Below are positions 24,863 through 33,029 of a stretch of DNA of 64,000 bases, one piece after another (position 1 is the first letter of the stretch; each line of letters starts with the position of its first letter). Position numbers and translations under genes: made by a program. This stretch comes from Deferribacteraceae bacterium UBA6793 (GTDB lineage: Bacteria; Chrysiogenota; Deferribacteres; Deferribacterales; Geovibrionaceae): contig DKFP01000014.1 in the NCBI GenBank assembly GCA_002452405.1, positions 310,001 to 374,000 on the forward strand, read 5' to 3'. Under the pieces are notes generated by a model that saw only the letters and a program-made list of their open reading frames with translations, did not search any database and was not told the origin of the DNA.

Positions 24863-25593
24863 TATTTCTGATGTCCGCCGCGGAGGTTTTCGCGTGTGTG
24901 AAATGCCATGAGCCGCACTATACTGAGGTAGGTACCTGTTCGGCGTGCCACAGGGGCGAGATGCGCTCATCCCGCGAAAACGTCGCCCATGCGGGGCTGA
25001 TAACTGCGAAATACTCGTCATTTTATACTGATAAAAAAGCTGTCGCATCGGGCGAAAAGATAGTGTCTGATTCAGCTTGCCGCAGATGCCACGCCATAGG
25101 TGCCGAGGGCGGAACAGCCGCCGCAGACCTGAACGCGTCCGCCATGAAATACACTGGCGAATACCTGGACGATAAACTGAAAAACGTTAACGAATATATG
25201 CCTGATTTCCACTTTAACGATGCTGAGAGGCGGCTTGTGATACTCTATCTGCTGAACGCCGCATCGAAACAGCCGGAAAAGGCGAACGAGCCGTATGTCG
25301 CGTATATCACGCCCGCGAAAAAAGGAGCGTTTGAAAAGCATTGCGGCGGCTGCCACAGGATGATAACAAGAAACGGCGGCGGCAAAGGAACGGGTATTGA
25401 GGGGGCTAACCTTTCCGGTCTGCTCACTAAATATTTTTTATCGTCCGTACTTCCTGCGGGCGAAAAACACTGGACGGAAAAGCGCCTGCGGGAGTGGATA
25501 AAGAACCCCAGAAGCGTCAATAAACTTGCTGTGATGCCCCCTGTGCGCATCACCGATACCGAGCTGGACAAGGTTATAAAAGAGATAAAATGA
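24835..25593 (+). CDS. Periplasmic tetrahaem cytochrome c of the bc complex
   Basis: The start is TTG 24835 behind a G-run. It gives a proper signal peptide (LLLIFLMSAAEVFA), which a start further upstream would spoil. The 252-residue product has four CxxCH sites: CVKCH, CSACH, CRRCH, CGGCH. The first two are close together at the N-terminus; the others head monohaem-like domains ending in MPPVR. It would take electrons from the Rieske protein. Confidence 0.83.
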   Translation: MGTRAFLLLIFLMSAAEVFACVKCHEPHYTEVGTCSACHRGEMRSSRENVAHAGLITAKYSSFYTDKKAVASGEKIVSDSACRRCHAIGAEGGTAAADLNASAMKYTGEYLDDKLKNVNEYMPDFHFNDAERRLVILYLLNAASKQPEKANEPYVAYITPAKKGAFEKHCGGCHRMITRNGGGKGTGIEGANLSGLLTKYFLSSVLPAGEKHWTEKRLREWIKNPRSVNKLAVMPPVRITDTELDKVIKEIK

Positions 25594-25602
25594 AAGATAG
25601 CC

Positions 25603-25631
25603 TTGCGCAGCATATATGTATTACATATAAT
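25603..25631 (+). promoter_or_regulatory. Promoter and overlapping palindrome of the toxin-antitoxin pair
   Basis: TTGCGC (25603-25608), a 17-bp spacer and TATAAT (25626-25631) precede the antitoxin. The palindrome TATATGTA-T-TACATATA (25613-25629) covers the spacer and -10 box, as expected for autorepression by the antitoxin. Confidence 0.65.
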
Positions 25632-25650
25632 ACAGGCATGAGGTGAAAAT

Positions 25651-25869
25651 ATGCTGACCGTAAGGTTGCCGGATGAAATAGATAACAGGCTCACTGCCCT
25701 TGCAGAGCAGACAGGCAGACCCAAGAGTTACTATGTTCGTGAAGCGCTGGAAAACTATCTGGAAGACCTTGAAGACATCTATACTGCTGAGACAGTTTAT
25801 CGCAGAGTATTGGAAGGCAAAGAGGATGTTTCAGCTTTGGAAGAGGTTGAGAAGCGCCTTGGCTTATAA
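25651..25869 (+). CDS. Ribbon-helix-helix antitoxin (RelB-like)
   Basis: The 72-residue protein starts MLTVRLPDEIDNRL, a ribbon-helix-helix DNA-binding strand, followed by AEQTGRPKSYYVREALENYLED and an acidic C-terminal toxin-binding tail. It precedes and overlaps a RelE-like gene. A dimer probably represses the operon through the palindrome in its promoter. Confidence 0.9.
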   Translation: MLTVRLPDEIDNRLTALAEQTGRPKSYYVREALENYLEDLEDIYTAETVYRRVLEGKEDVSALEEVEKRLGL

Positions 25870-26125
25870 AATCAAGCTGACCGTAACAGCAGAAAAAGAA
25901 CTTGCAAAGCTGGACAAGCAAGTTGTTGTCAGGATAATTAAATTCCTGCGAGAACGTCTTTCTGTTTCAGATAAGCCAAAATCTTTAGGAAAGCAGCTGG
26001 CAGGTTCAATGTGTCAGTTCTGGCGTTTCAGAGTCGGGGATTATCGCATCATATGTGATATTCAGGATGATGAGCTTATAATTCTTGCGCTTAAAATCGG
26101 ACACAGGAAAGAAGTATACAAATAA
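25859..26125 (+). CDS. RelE-family mRNA interferase toxin
   Basis: TTG 25859 is the likely start, overlapping the antitoxin stop by 11 bp and giving the usual N-terminus (AYKIKLTVTAEKELAKLD). The 88-residue product ends with the family core LAGSMCQFWRFRVGDYRIICDI and LALKIGHRKEVYK, which carries the basic and Tyr residues of the ribosome-dependent RNase. An ATG at 25826 is possible but would extend the protein beyond family length. Confidence 0.88.
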   Translation: MAYKIKLTVTAEKELAKLDKQVVVRIIKFLRERLSVSDKPKSLGKQLAGSMCQFWRFRVGDYRIICDIQDDELIILALKIGHRKEVYK

Positions 26126-26142
26126 ATTTTCAAATGAAAAGA

Positions 26143-26160
26143 GGCGGTCAGACGACCGCC
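26143..26160 (-). terminator. Terminator hairpin of the rbs operon (minus strand)
   Basis: GGCGGTC/GACCGCC stem with a 4-nt loop. On the minus strand it is followed by TCTTTTCATTT, so it ends rbsDACB and separates it from the convergent toxin gene. Confidence 0.7.
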
Positions 26161-26190
26161 CCTTAAAAGTATGGTGTTTGCAATACCTTA

Positions 26191-27066
26191 CTATTTTACA
26201 ATGAGTTTCAGACCCACAGGGACGTATGCCTGAACTTTTTTGCCTTCAAGTACAGCCTTTGCAGTTTCAACGCCTTTCGCGCCGATGAATGCGGGCTGCT
26301 GTGCAACTGTAGCCGACATCTTGCCGTCTTTAACAGCCTTAACAGCGTCGTCTGTCGCATCAAATCCCACTACCATTATATTCTTTTTAGCAGCCTGAAC
26401 AGCGCGCAGCGCACCAAGTGCCATTTCGTCGTTATGTGCGAAAACAGCGTCTATTTTGGGCTGAGACTGGAGGATGTTCTCCATTACGTTCAGACCTTTT
26501 GTTCTGTCGAAATCTGCCGCCTGACGTGCAACCACTTTGATTGCTGTGCCTTTAAGTGCGTCGTTAAAGCCTTTGCCGCGGTCTCTTGCCGCAGATGTTC
26601 CGGGTATGCCTTCAAGCTCTACAACGTTCCCTTTTTTGCCGAGTTTTTCAGCTATGAAAGCGCCTGCCATCTTGCCGCCAGCCACGTTGTCGGAGGCGAT
26701 GTGTGAAACTACTGTTCCTGCATTAGCGCCTCTGTCGAGGGTGATAACGGGAACTTTAGCTCTGTTTGCCATCTTGATTGCGTTGCCCACTGCGTCGGAA
26801 TCTGTGGGGTTAATGAGTATTGCCGCTACGCCTTTAGACAGGAGGTCTTCAACGTTTGCGATCTCTTTTGCGGGGTCGTTCTGAGAATCAAGGACGATGA
26901 GATTGATGCCCGCTTTTTTTGCTTCACCAACTGCGCCGTCTTTAAGTGTCACGAAGAAGGGGTTGTTCAGCGTGGAGACCACGAGCCCCACAGTCTTCTG
27001 TGCCGCAAATGCCATCATTGAGGGGATAATCATAATGGCTGCGAAAATAGCAAATAATCTTTTCAT
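26191..27066 (-). CDS. rbsB: D-ribose ABC transporter, periplasmic binding protein
   Basis: The 291-residue protein has a signal peptide (ending MMAFA). The mature part follows E. coli RbsB closely in type: KTVGLVVSTLNNPFF, LDSQNDPAKEIANVEDLL, INPTDSDAVGNAIK, ITLDRGANAGTVVSHIASDN. It binds ribose in the periplasm and delivers it to RbsAC. It is last in rbsDACB, with repeat copy B between it and rbsC. Confidence 0.95.
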   Translation of the reverse strand: MKRLFAIFAAIMIIPSMMAFAAQKTVGLVVSTLNNPFFVTLKDGAVGEAKKAGINLIVLDSQNDPAKEIANVEDLLSKGVAAILINPTDSDAVGNAIKMANRAKVPVITLDRGANAGTVVSHIASDNVAGGKMAGAFIAEKLGKKGNVVELEGIPGTSAARDRGKGFNDALKGTAIKVVARQAADFDRTKGLNVMENILQSQPKIDAVFAHNDEMALGALRAVQAAKKNIMVVGFDATDDAVKAVKDGKMSATVAQQPAFIGAKGVETAKAVLEGKKVQAYVPVGLKLIVK

Positions 27067-27081
27067 ACTTCACTCCTTAAA

Positions 27082-27156
27082 TGAGACTGCCGCGTCGGCT
27101 TAGAAAGCCTCCTCGCAGAGACGTTTTCGCGAGGAGTTTAGGCGACGAAGCGATCT
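27082..27156. repeat. Dispersed palindromic repeat, copy B
   Basis: A 75-bp imperfect palindrome between rbsC and rbsB: TGAGACTGCCGCGTCGGC on one side and CGACGAAGCGATCT on the other, with inner arms CCTCCTCGC / GCGAGGAG. It is transcribed within the rbs message, where it could stabilise the upstream part and set the rbsB to rbsAC ratio. Confidence 0.7.
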
Positions 27157-27158
27157 TC

Positions 27159-28097
27159 TTACTTCTTTCTATCCATAAGAACGGCGATGAGTATCACCGC
27201 ACCTTTTGCAATCATCTGATAATACGAGGAAACGTTCAGCAGGTTGAGTGCGTTGTTAAGTATGCCTATTATGAGCGCACCCGTGAAGGTGCCGAATATC
27301 GTACCGATACCGCCTGCAAGGCTTGTCCCGCCGAGAACAACTGCGGCTATTGCGTCAAGCTCGTACCCGGCGCCGGCAGTGGGCTGCGCGGAGGAGAGTC
27401 TTGAGGTCAGGATAGTGCCTGCGATTGCCGAAACCAGTCCGCATATTGCGTATACGGCTATCTTTATTCTGTCCACCCGCACGCCTGAGAGTCTTGATGC
27501 CTCTTCGTTGCCGCCTATGGCATAAACGTAGCGCCCGAAACGTGTGTGTTTAAGAACGTAATGGGATATAAGAAATACAACTATCATGAGTATCACGGGA
27601 ACCGGAATACCGAAAACGTAGCCCGTTCCGAACCATGCGAAAGCATCGGCTGCCGCGTCGTATCCTGTGGAGATAGGTTTGCCGTCAGTATGTACAAGTG
27701 TAGCGCCACGCAGGAGGGTCATTGCCACGAGTGTTGCTATGAACGGCTGAATTTTACCCTTTGTGATAGCGATCCCCGCCAGAGCGCCCAGCAATATGCC
27801 CAGCGCAAGAGTGGCGAAAACTGTTGCCGCAACACCGAACCCGCTGGAGATCATAGTTGCTGCTATGGCGCCGCAGAGCGCGAGTATTGAACCGACGGAG
27901 AGGTCTATGCCTCCGGTAAGGATGACAAATGTCATGCCGGCAGCAATTACCGCGTTTATGGATGTCTGGCGCATAACGTTCAGTATGTTGCCGACGGTGA
28001 GAAAGTCGGGGCTTATGAGCGACACTATCACCGAGAGGATGATAAGCCCAAGGAGCGGTCTCGACCTTTTCAGAACGTCTTTCATATCTATTTTCAT
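27159..28097 (-). CDS. rbsC: D-ribose ABC transporter, permease
   Basis: The 312-residue membrane protein has the sugar-permease signature (GGIDLSVGSILALCGAIAA and AIGGNEEASRLSGVRVDRIK) and eight to ten hydrophobic segments. It is a homodimeric channel for ribose, driven by RbsA, and begins 13 bp after rbsA. Confidence 0.95.
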   Translation of the reverse strand: MKIDMKDVLKRSRPLLGLIILSVIVSLISPDFLTVGNILNVMRQTSINAVIAAGMTFVILTGGIDLSVGSILALCGAIAATMISSGFGVAATVFATLALGILLGALAGIAITKGKIQPFIATLVAMTLLRGATLVHTDGKPISTGYDAAADAFAWFGTGYVFGIPVPVILMIVVFLISHYVLKHTRFGRYVYAIGGNEEASRLSGVRVDRIKIAVYAICGLVSAIAGTILTSRLSSAQPTAGAGYELDAIAAVVLGGTSLAGGIGTIFGTFTGALIIGILNNALNLLNVSSYYQMIAKGAVILIAVLMDRKK

Positions 28098-28110
28098 AAC
28101 TTCTCCGAAT

Positions 28111-29616
28111 CTATACGGCGTTCTTTATATTGCTTATGGCGAGTTTCATAATGTTTTCCTGAGTGGCTTCCGCACCGGATACCTCCCCTGCGATACGTCC
28201 TGCGCTCATGACGAGTATGCGGTCGCTCATGCCTATGACTTCTGGCATCTCGGACGAGATTAGAATGATTGACATTCCTTTCGCTTTCAGGAGATTTATC
28301 TGCTCATAGATTTCTTTTTTCGCGCCGACATCCACTCCGCGGGTGGGTTCGTCGAGTATGAGCACCTTGGGTGCCGTGACGAGTCCCTTTGCAATGGCGA
28401 CCTTCTGCTGGTTGCCGCCGCTGAGGTCAACGACCCGCTGTGATGGTCCCGTGGTCTTGATGGACATCATATCTATATATTCTTTGGAGACCTCCTCCTC
28501 TCTTCCGAAGGAAATTTTCGAAAGGGCGGTCTGAAATTTTTTCAGTGCCGGAAGGGTGATGTTCTCCTTTATAGTCATTCCGATGATAAGACCGAGCTGT
28601 TTTCTGTCCTCTGAAACGTATGAAATTCCGTTTTTGATGGCTTCAGATGGGTGATTTATGCGCAATTCTTTGCCTGCGAGGGAGATTTTACCTTTTTTCA
28701 GCGGCATTTCACCGAATATAGACTTTGCGACCTCGCTTCTGCCGGAACCCATAAGTCCCGCTATGCCGACAACCTCACCGCTTCTGATGCTGAACGATAC
28801 GTCAGTTATGCGGCTGTTGGTCAGCCCTTCCGCCGTGAAGACCACGTCTCCTGCTTTGCAGTCGCATTTCGGATATCTGTCGCTGATGGGGCGACCCACC
28901 ATAAGCTGAATTATTTTCTCCTCGTCAAGTTCTGAAACGGGTTTTTCGTCAACAAAGGTGCCGTCCCGCAGGATGGTTGCCCTGTCGCACACGTCAAAAA
29001 CTTCGGAGAGTTTATGGGAGATGTATACCAGCGCCTTTCCTTCCGCTTTCAGGCTGCGGATAACTTTGTAAAGGTTCTCGGTTTCAACGTCTGTGAGCGC
29101 GTCCGTAGGCTCGTCCATGATTATCACTTCCGCGTTCATGGAGAGTGCCTTTGCTATCTCAACCATCTGTGCCTGTCCGACACTGAGGGAGGATACCTTC
29201 GCTGTGGGCGAGGTCTTTTCGCCGAGCTGTTCGAGGTATCTTTTGGCTTCGGCGTTCATTTGTGAATATTTTACCTTGAGAAAAGCGTTCACAGGTTCCC
29301 GCCCGATGAAAATGTTCTCCGCAACGGTAAGTTCGGGAATAAGGTTAAGCTCCTGATGGATTATGGCAATACCTTTGTTCATGGCATCTTTGGGATCTTT
29401 TGGTGTATGGGGTTTGCCTTTGAATATCATTTCTCCGGAATCTTTCGTATAGACCCCGCTGAGTATCTTCATGAGAGTGGATTTGCCGGCTCCGTTCTCG
29501 CCCAGAAGCGCCATGGACTCGCCTGAGTAGATGTTCAGGGAGACGTCGTTAAGCGCCTTTACGCCGGGGAAGGATTTGCAGATATTTTTCATTTGCAGAA
29601 CGGGTGAACCGGACAT
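28111..29616 (-). CDS. rbsA: D-ribose ABC transporter, double ATPase
   Basis: The start is ATG 29616, overlapping the rbsD stop (TGATG); 501 residues. There are two ABC cassettes: the first with GENGAGKSTLM and LSVGQAQMVEIAKAL, the second with a degenerate Walker A (GLMGSGRSEVAK) and signature LSGGNQQKVAIAKGL, as is normal for RbsA/XylG proteins. It powers ribose import. Confidence 0.95.
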   Translation of the reverse strand: MSGSPVLQMKNICKSFPGVKALNDVSLNIYSGESMALLGENGAGKSTLMKILSGVYTKDSGEMIFKGKPHTPKDPKDAMNKGIAIIHQELNLIPELTVAENIFIGREPVNAFLKVKYSQMNAEAKRYLEQLGEKTSPTAKVSSLSVGQAQMVEIAKALSMNAEVIIMDEPTDALTDVETENLYKVIRSLKAEGKALVYISHKLSEVFDVCDRATILRDGTFVDEKPVSELDEEKIIQLMVGRPISDRYPKCDCKAGDVVFTAEGLTNSRITDVSFSIRSGEVVGIAGLMGSGRSEVAKSIFGEMPLKKGKISLAGKELRINHPSEAIKNGISYVSEDRKQLGLIIGMTIKENITLPALKKFQTALSKISFGREEEVSKEYIDMMSIKTTGPSQRVVDLSGGNQQKVAIAKGLVTAPKVLILDEPTRGVDVGAKKEIYEQINLLKAKGMSIILISSEMPEVIGMSDRILVMSAGRIAGEVSGAEATQENIMKLAISNIKNAV

Positions 29617-30011
29617 CAGAACACCACCCCGGAATGGAGTATCACATTTGCATAGGGGGTACATTCCCCTGTGCGGATAACGGCTTTCGCGTTTTTTGTG
29701 AGTTTTTTGAACTCCTCGTGTGAAACAGTGCTCATTTTTGCGTCTTTCAGCATATCCTTTATCGCCGATTCCACAGCTGGATTTTTGTCCGAGATTTCAG
29801 AGGCGATTGTGAACTGTTCCACCTGAAGTTCTTCGAGAACGGTTTTAAGGACGGTGACGAAATCCGGCATTCCGGCGCACAGAGCAAGATCGATTCGTTC
29901 CGCGCTGGCGGGGATGGGGAGTCCGGCATCGGCTATAACTATAGTGTCAGTGTGTCCCATTTCGGAAATGACCGCCGAAATGCGACTGTTGAGCAGTTTT
30001 CCTTTTTTCAT
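29616..30011 (-). CDS. rbsD: D-ribose pyranase
   Basis: The 131-residue protein opens MKKGKLLNSRISAVISEMGHTD and contains ADAGLPIP, the RbsD signature; His20 is the usual catalytic His. It interconverts pyran and furan forms of ribose so that ribokinase receives its substrate. It is the first gene of rbsDACB. Confidence 0.95.
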   Translation of the reverse strand: MKKGKLLNSRISAVISEMGHTDTIVIADAGLPIPASAERIDLALCAGMPDFVTVLKTVLEELQVEQFTIASEISDKNPAVESAIKDMLKDAKMSTVSHEEFKKLTKNAKAVIRTGECTPYANVILHSGVVF

Positions 30012-30329
30012 ACAGTCCTCTTCGTAAAACCGTAAAACAGAGAATAGATTGCTTCGTCAGCACCCTGCTTCCTCGCAAAGACAGTGTGTGGTCTCTGCGA
30101 GCTGACGCAGTCAGCGCGGCAGTCTCATGTGCTCTATAACATTAAGAATACCAGAGCGCTGGAAGATATCAAGTAAAAATATTAGCTGATTTTACTAAAA
30201 TTTTAGTTGCCGTCTGCTGAAATATGCTATAATAAGAATTATGGGGTAAATGAACATAATGCGTGATTATAGATGTTATTTGGAAAATCTATGGCAACTT
30301 TTGTTCATGTTTAAATTTTAGTAACATAT
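30012..30329. promoter_or_regulatory. Divergent rbsD / rbsR control region
   Basis: A minus-strand promoter TTGATA (30167-30172), 16-bp spacer, TATTCT (30145-30150) reads toward rbsD. A plus-strand TATAAT lies at 30228-30233. The perfect 14-bp palindrome ACTAAAATTTTAGT (30194-30207) and a related site near 30312-30326 (TTTAAATTTTAGTAA) are candidate RbsR operators. Repeat copy C is in the rbsD leader. Confidence 0.55.
30046..30127. repeat. Dispersed palindromic repeat, copy C
   Basis: An 82-bp unit starting AGATTGCTTCGTCAGC and ending GCGGCAGTCTCA, with TTCCTCGCAAAGAC and GTCTCTGCGAG facing each other inside. It lies between the rbsD promoter and its start codon, so it is in the 5' untranslated RNA. 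Confidence 0.7.
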
Positions 30330-31373
30330 ATGAAAAAGAACATTACAATAACAGAAATAGCTAAAATGGCAGAGGTTTCTGTCAGCACGGTTTCTCTGGT
30401 GCTCAACGGCAAGACAGGTGTCGGTCCCGCCGCCCGTGAACGCGTACTGCGGATTGCGCGGGAGCACGGTTATAAAGGAACAACTGACAGCGGGCTGAAC
30501 AGACGGCACAAAACGATACTGTTCGTAAACATCGTAAAGCACGGACACATACTGAACAGCAATCATCAGGCTTTCGTTGCGGATTATATCAACGGTGCGC
30601 AGATGGAGGCTTCGAAAAAGGGATTTTCCCTTGAGGTTGCGGTTTTCGACAGGTTTGATCCTGCGGAGATAACCGGTTATGTGAACAACTCTTTTGCCAG
30701 CGGAGCAGTGGTTCTTGCAACCGAGCTTGACGAGGCGGACGTGGAACATTTTCTTAAAATCCATATCCCGCTGGTATTCATAGATATTCTTTGTCCGTTC
30801 ATGCCGTATGATTTTGTTGATATGAACAATGCGTCCTCTGTTTACAACATGATGTCGTATCTGACCCGCATGGGACACAGCGAGGTAGGAGTAGTTGCGG
30901 GGCGTATAGGGACAATAAACTTTCAGCAGCGTCTTGATGCTTTCGAAAACTCAATGAAGCATTTCGGGCATAAATTCCGCAAGGAATTTGTTTTCACGGT
31001 GGAATCAACATACGAAGGTGCGTATGAGGATATGCGTACGCTGATTAAGAAACATAAAGAGATGCCGTCTGCGCTGTTCTGTGTGAATGACATCATAGCG
31101 CTTGGGTGTATGCGCGCTCTGAAAGAGGCGGGATACTCCATTCCGAATGATATTTCCGTGGCGGGTTACGACAACCTGCCCATGAGTGCAATGGCGGAAC
31201 CACCGCTGACCACTGTGGATGTTTCAAAAAGGAGCATCAGTACAAAAGCGGTTCGCATACTTGTGCAGAGGATAAAAGAGGGCAGCGGGATGCCCTATGA
31301 AAAGACCGTTATCGGTGGCGAGGTTGTGGAGCGCGGAAGCGTAAGAAACCTCAGCGGGGAGGAAGAGGCATGA
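30330..31373 (+). CDS. rbsR: LacI-family ribose operon repressor
   Basis: The 347-residue protein has a LacI helix-turn-helix at 7-28 (ITEIAKMAEVSVSTVSLVLNGK), a hinge and a periplasmic-binding-protein-like sensor domain (CVNDIIALGCMRALKEAGYSIPNDISVAGYDN). It is divergent from rbsDACB and overlaps rbsK by 4 nt, so it most likely represses both operons until ribose is present. Confidence 0.9.
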   Translation: MKKNITITEIAKMAEVSVSTVSLVLNGKTGVGPAARERVLRIAREHGYKGTTDSGLNRRHKTILFVNIVKHGHILNSNHQAFVADYINGAQMEASKKGFSLEVAVFDRFDPAEITGYVNNSFASGAVVLATELDEADVEHFLKIHIPLVFIDILCPFMPYDFVDMNNASSVYNMMSYLTRMGHSEVGVVAGRIGTINFQQRLDAFENSMKHFGHKFRKEFVFTVESTYEGAYEDMRTLIKKHKEMPSALFCVNDIIALGCMRALKEAGYSIPNDISVAGYDNLPMSAMAEPPLTTVDVSKRSISTKAVRILVQRIKEGSGMPYEKTVIGGEVVERGSVRNLSGEEEA

Positions 31374-32287
31374 GCAGATTCTGCGTGGCGGGGAGCATAA
31401 ACACCGACCTTGTTACAAAGACTCCAAGATTCCCCAGACCGGGCGAGACCATGTACGGCGAGCGTTTCAGCACCTTTACAGGTGGTAAGGGGGCTAATCA
31501 GGCTGTCGCCCTTGCAAAGCTGGGTGCGGATGTGGCAATGGTGGGCATGACCGGAAACGATATCTATGCCGACGACTATCTGGCGTATTTCAAACGGCTG
31601 GGTGTAAATACGGACGGGGTTGAAAGGGTTGAAACGTCAACGGGCATCGCCGTTATCACCGTGGACGGCAGGGGCGAAAATTCAATAATTATTGTGCCCG
31701 GCGCAAATGCCATGGTGAATAAAGATTATCTGCTTAAAAACAGCAAAATCATTGAAGATGCAGACTATCTGCTGTTGCAGCTTGAGGTACCGATGGACGC
31801 GGTTGTTCAGGCGGCAAAGACTGCTTCGGAGGCGGGGACGGTTGTCATTCTTGACCCTGCGCCTGCTGCGCCTCTGGGCAGTGAGCTTTTAAGATATGTG
31901 GATATAATCACGCCGAACGAGACCGAGGCGGAGATTTTAACAGGAGTCAAACCGGCGGACGAGGCGGGATTCGCCGCCGCCGGACAGAGACTTATAGAGA
32001 TGGGTGTCAAAACTGCGGTGCTGAAGGCGGGGAACAGGGGCGCATATGTTTTTGCGGACAGCACTCTTACTCATGTTGAGGGATTCGTTGTCGCCGCAGT
32101 TGACACCACTGCCGCAGGGGATACGTTCAATGCGGGGCTTGCTTTCGGGCTGGGCAGAGGGCTTGCGATTATTGATGCGGTGCGCTTTGCGAATGCCGCC
32201 GCTGCAATCTCCACAACAAAACCCGGCGCTCAGGACGGTATGCCGTCTCTTGAAGAAACGGAGAGACTTCTGAAAGCAGGCAAATAA
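31370..32287 (+). CDS. rbsK: Ribokinase
   Basis: The 305-residue PfkB-family kinase has TGGKGANQAVALAKLGADVAMVGMTGND near the N-terminus and the anion-hole/catalytic segment DTTAAGDTFNAGLAFGL near 243-259. It phosphorylates ribose to ribose-5-phosphate. Its ATG overlaps the rbsR stop. Confidence 0.95.
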   Translation: MSRFCVAGSINTDLVTKTPRFPRPGETMYGERFSTFTGGKGANQAVALAKLGADVAMVGMTGNDIYADDYLAYFKRLGVNTDGVERVETSTGIAVITVDGRGENSIIIVPGANAMVNKDYLLKNSKIIEDADYLLLQLEVPMDAVVQAAKTASEAGTVVILDPAPAAPLGSELLRYVDIITPNETEAEILTGVKPADEAGFAAAGQRLIEMGVKTAVLKAGNRGAYVFADSTLTHVEGFVVAAVDTTAAGDTFNAGLAFGLGRGLAIIDAVRFANAAAAISTTKPGAQDGMPSLEETERLLKAGK

Positions 32288-32347
32288 GACTAATGCGGTC
32301 TTGTGTTATGCGGTTCATCTCTTAAATTAGTATTAAAGGAGAACCGT

Positions 32348-32959
32348 ATGTTTAAAACAATCACATTTATCATAATAATGTCCGCCCTTTTGGGGTGCGC
32401 GTCAAAATATGATGTGAACCTCACGGGATATGGCGGACAGGAAACCTTCGGAAACAAAACCTATGATTTCGCGCTCCCTGCGAATATGAAAACCGACCTT
32501 GAGATGATGAAATACATCGGCGTGCTTGAAGCACAGCTGAACTGTATCGGCTGGAAAAGAGAAGCCGGAAATCCCGCATATGCTATTACGCCTGTGTTCG
32601 GGGTTATTCCGGGTAAGGCGCAGGTCGAACCGCGATTCAGTGTCGGTGGCGGCATAGGCATGTTTTCCGGCGGGCTGGGTTCGGGATTCTCTATGGGAAC
32701 GGCTGTGGGGCAAGATGTTTCCGGTGAGAAGGACACCAGCTATCTGGACATAAAGCTGTTTACAGCCGGAAATACTGACAAACCGCCGGTATGGCAGGGC
32801 AAGATATTCACCCGCGACGGTGAACTTTCAAAGACAGCGGCTGTGCTTTCAGGTTATGCCGTTGAAAACTTCGGCAAAAAGACAGACGGCGCGCTTGAGT
32901 TAACTTTTAAAGAGGACGAATCCTCTATGAAGGGGCTTAAAGGATGCCCGGTCAGATAG
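32348..32959 (+). CDS. Lipoprotein of unknown function
   Basis: The start is ATG 32348 behind AAAGGAG; 203 residues. The signal peptide ends in the lipobox LLGCAS. The mature part has a Gly-rich central segment (SVGGGIGMFSGGLGSGFSMGTAVG) that could lie against or in the membrane, and beta strands on both sides. It loosely resembles DUF4136-type lipoproteins, but I would not assign that family. A terminator follows. Confidence 0.7.
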   Translation: MFKTITFIIIMSALLGCASKYDVNLTGYGGQETFGNKTYDFALPANMKTDLEMMKYIGVLEAQLNCIGWKREAGNPAYAITPVFGVIPGKAQVEPRFSVGGGIGMFSGGLGSGFSMGTAVGQDVSGEKDTSYLDIKLFTAGNTDKPPVWQGKIFTRDGELSKTAAVLSGYAVENFGKKTDGALELTFKEDESSMKGLKGCPVR

Positions 32960-32999
32960 ATTAATCCTCTGGAAGACTTTCGGTTAAAATGATAAGATG

Positions 33000-33029
33000 C
33001 CCCCGTTATTAAAAGCGGGGGTATTTTTT
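33000..33029 (+). terminator. Terminator hairpin overlapping the lpxR-like start
   Basis: CCCCCG/CGGGGG stem (33000-33005, 33016-33021) with a 10-nt loop and TATTTTTT tail. The tail runs into the TTG start codon of the next gene, and its 3' G-run is the only possible ribosome-binding site. Confidence 0.65.
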
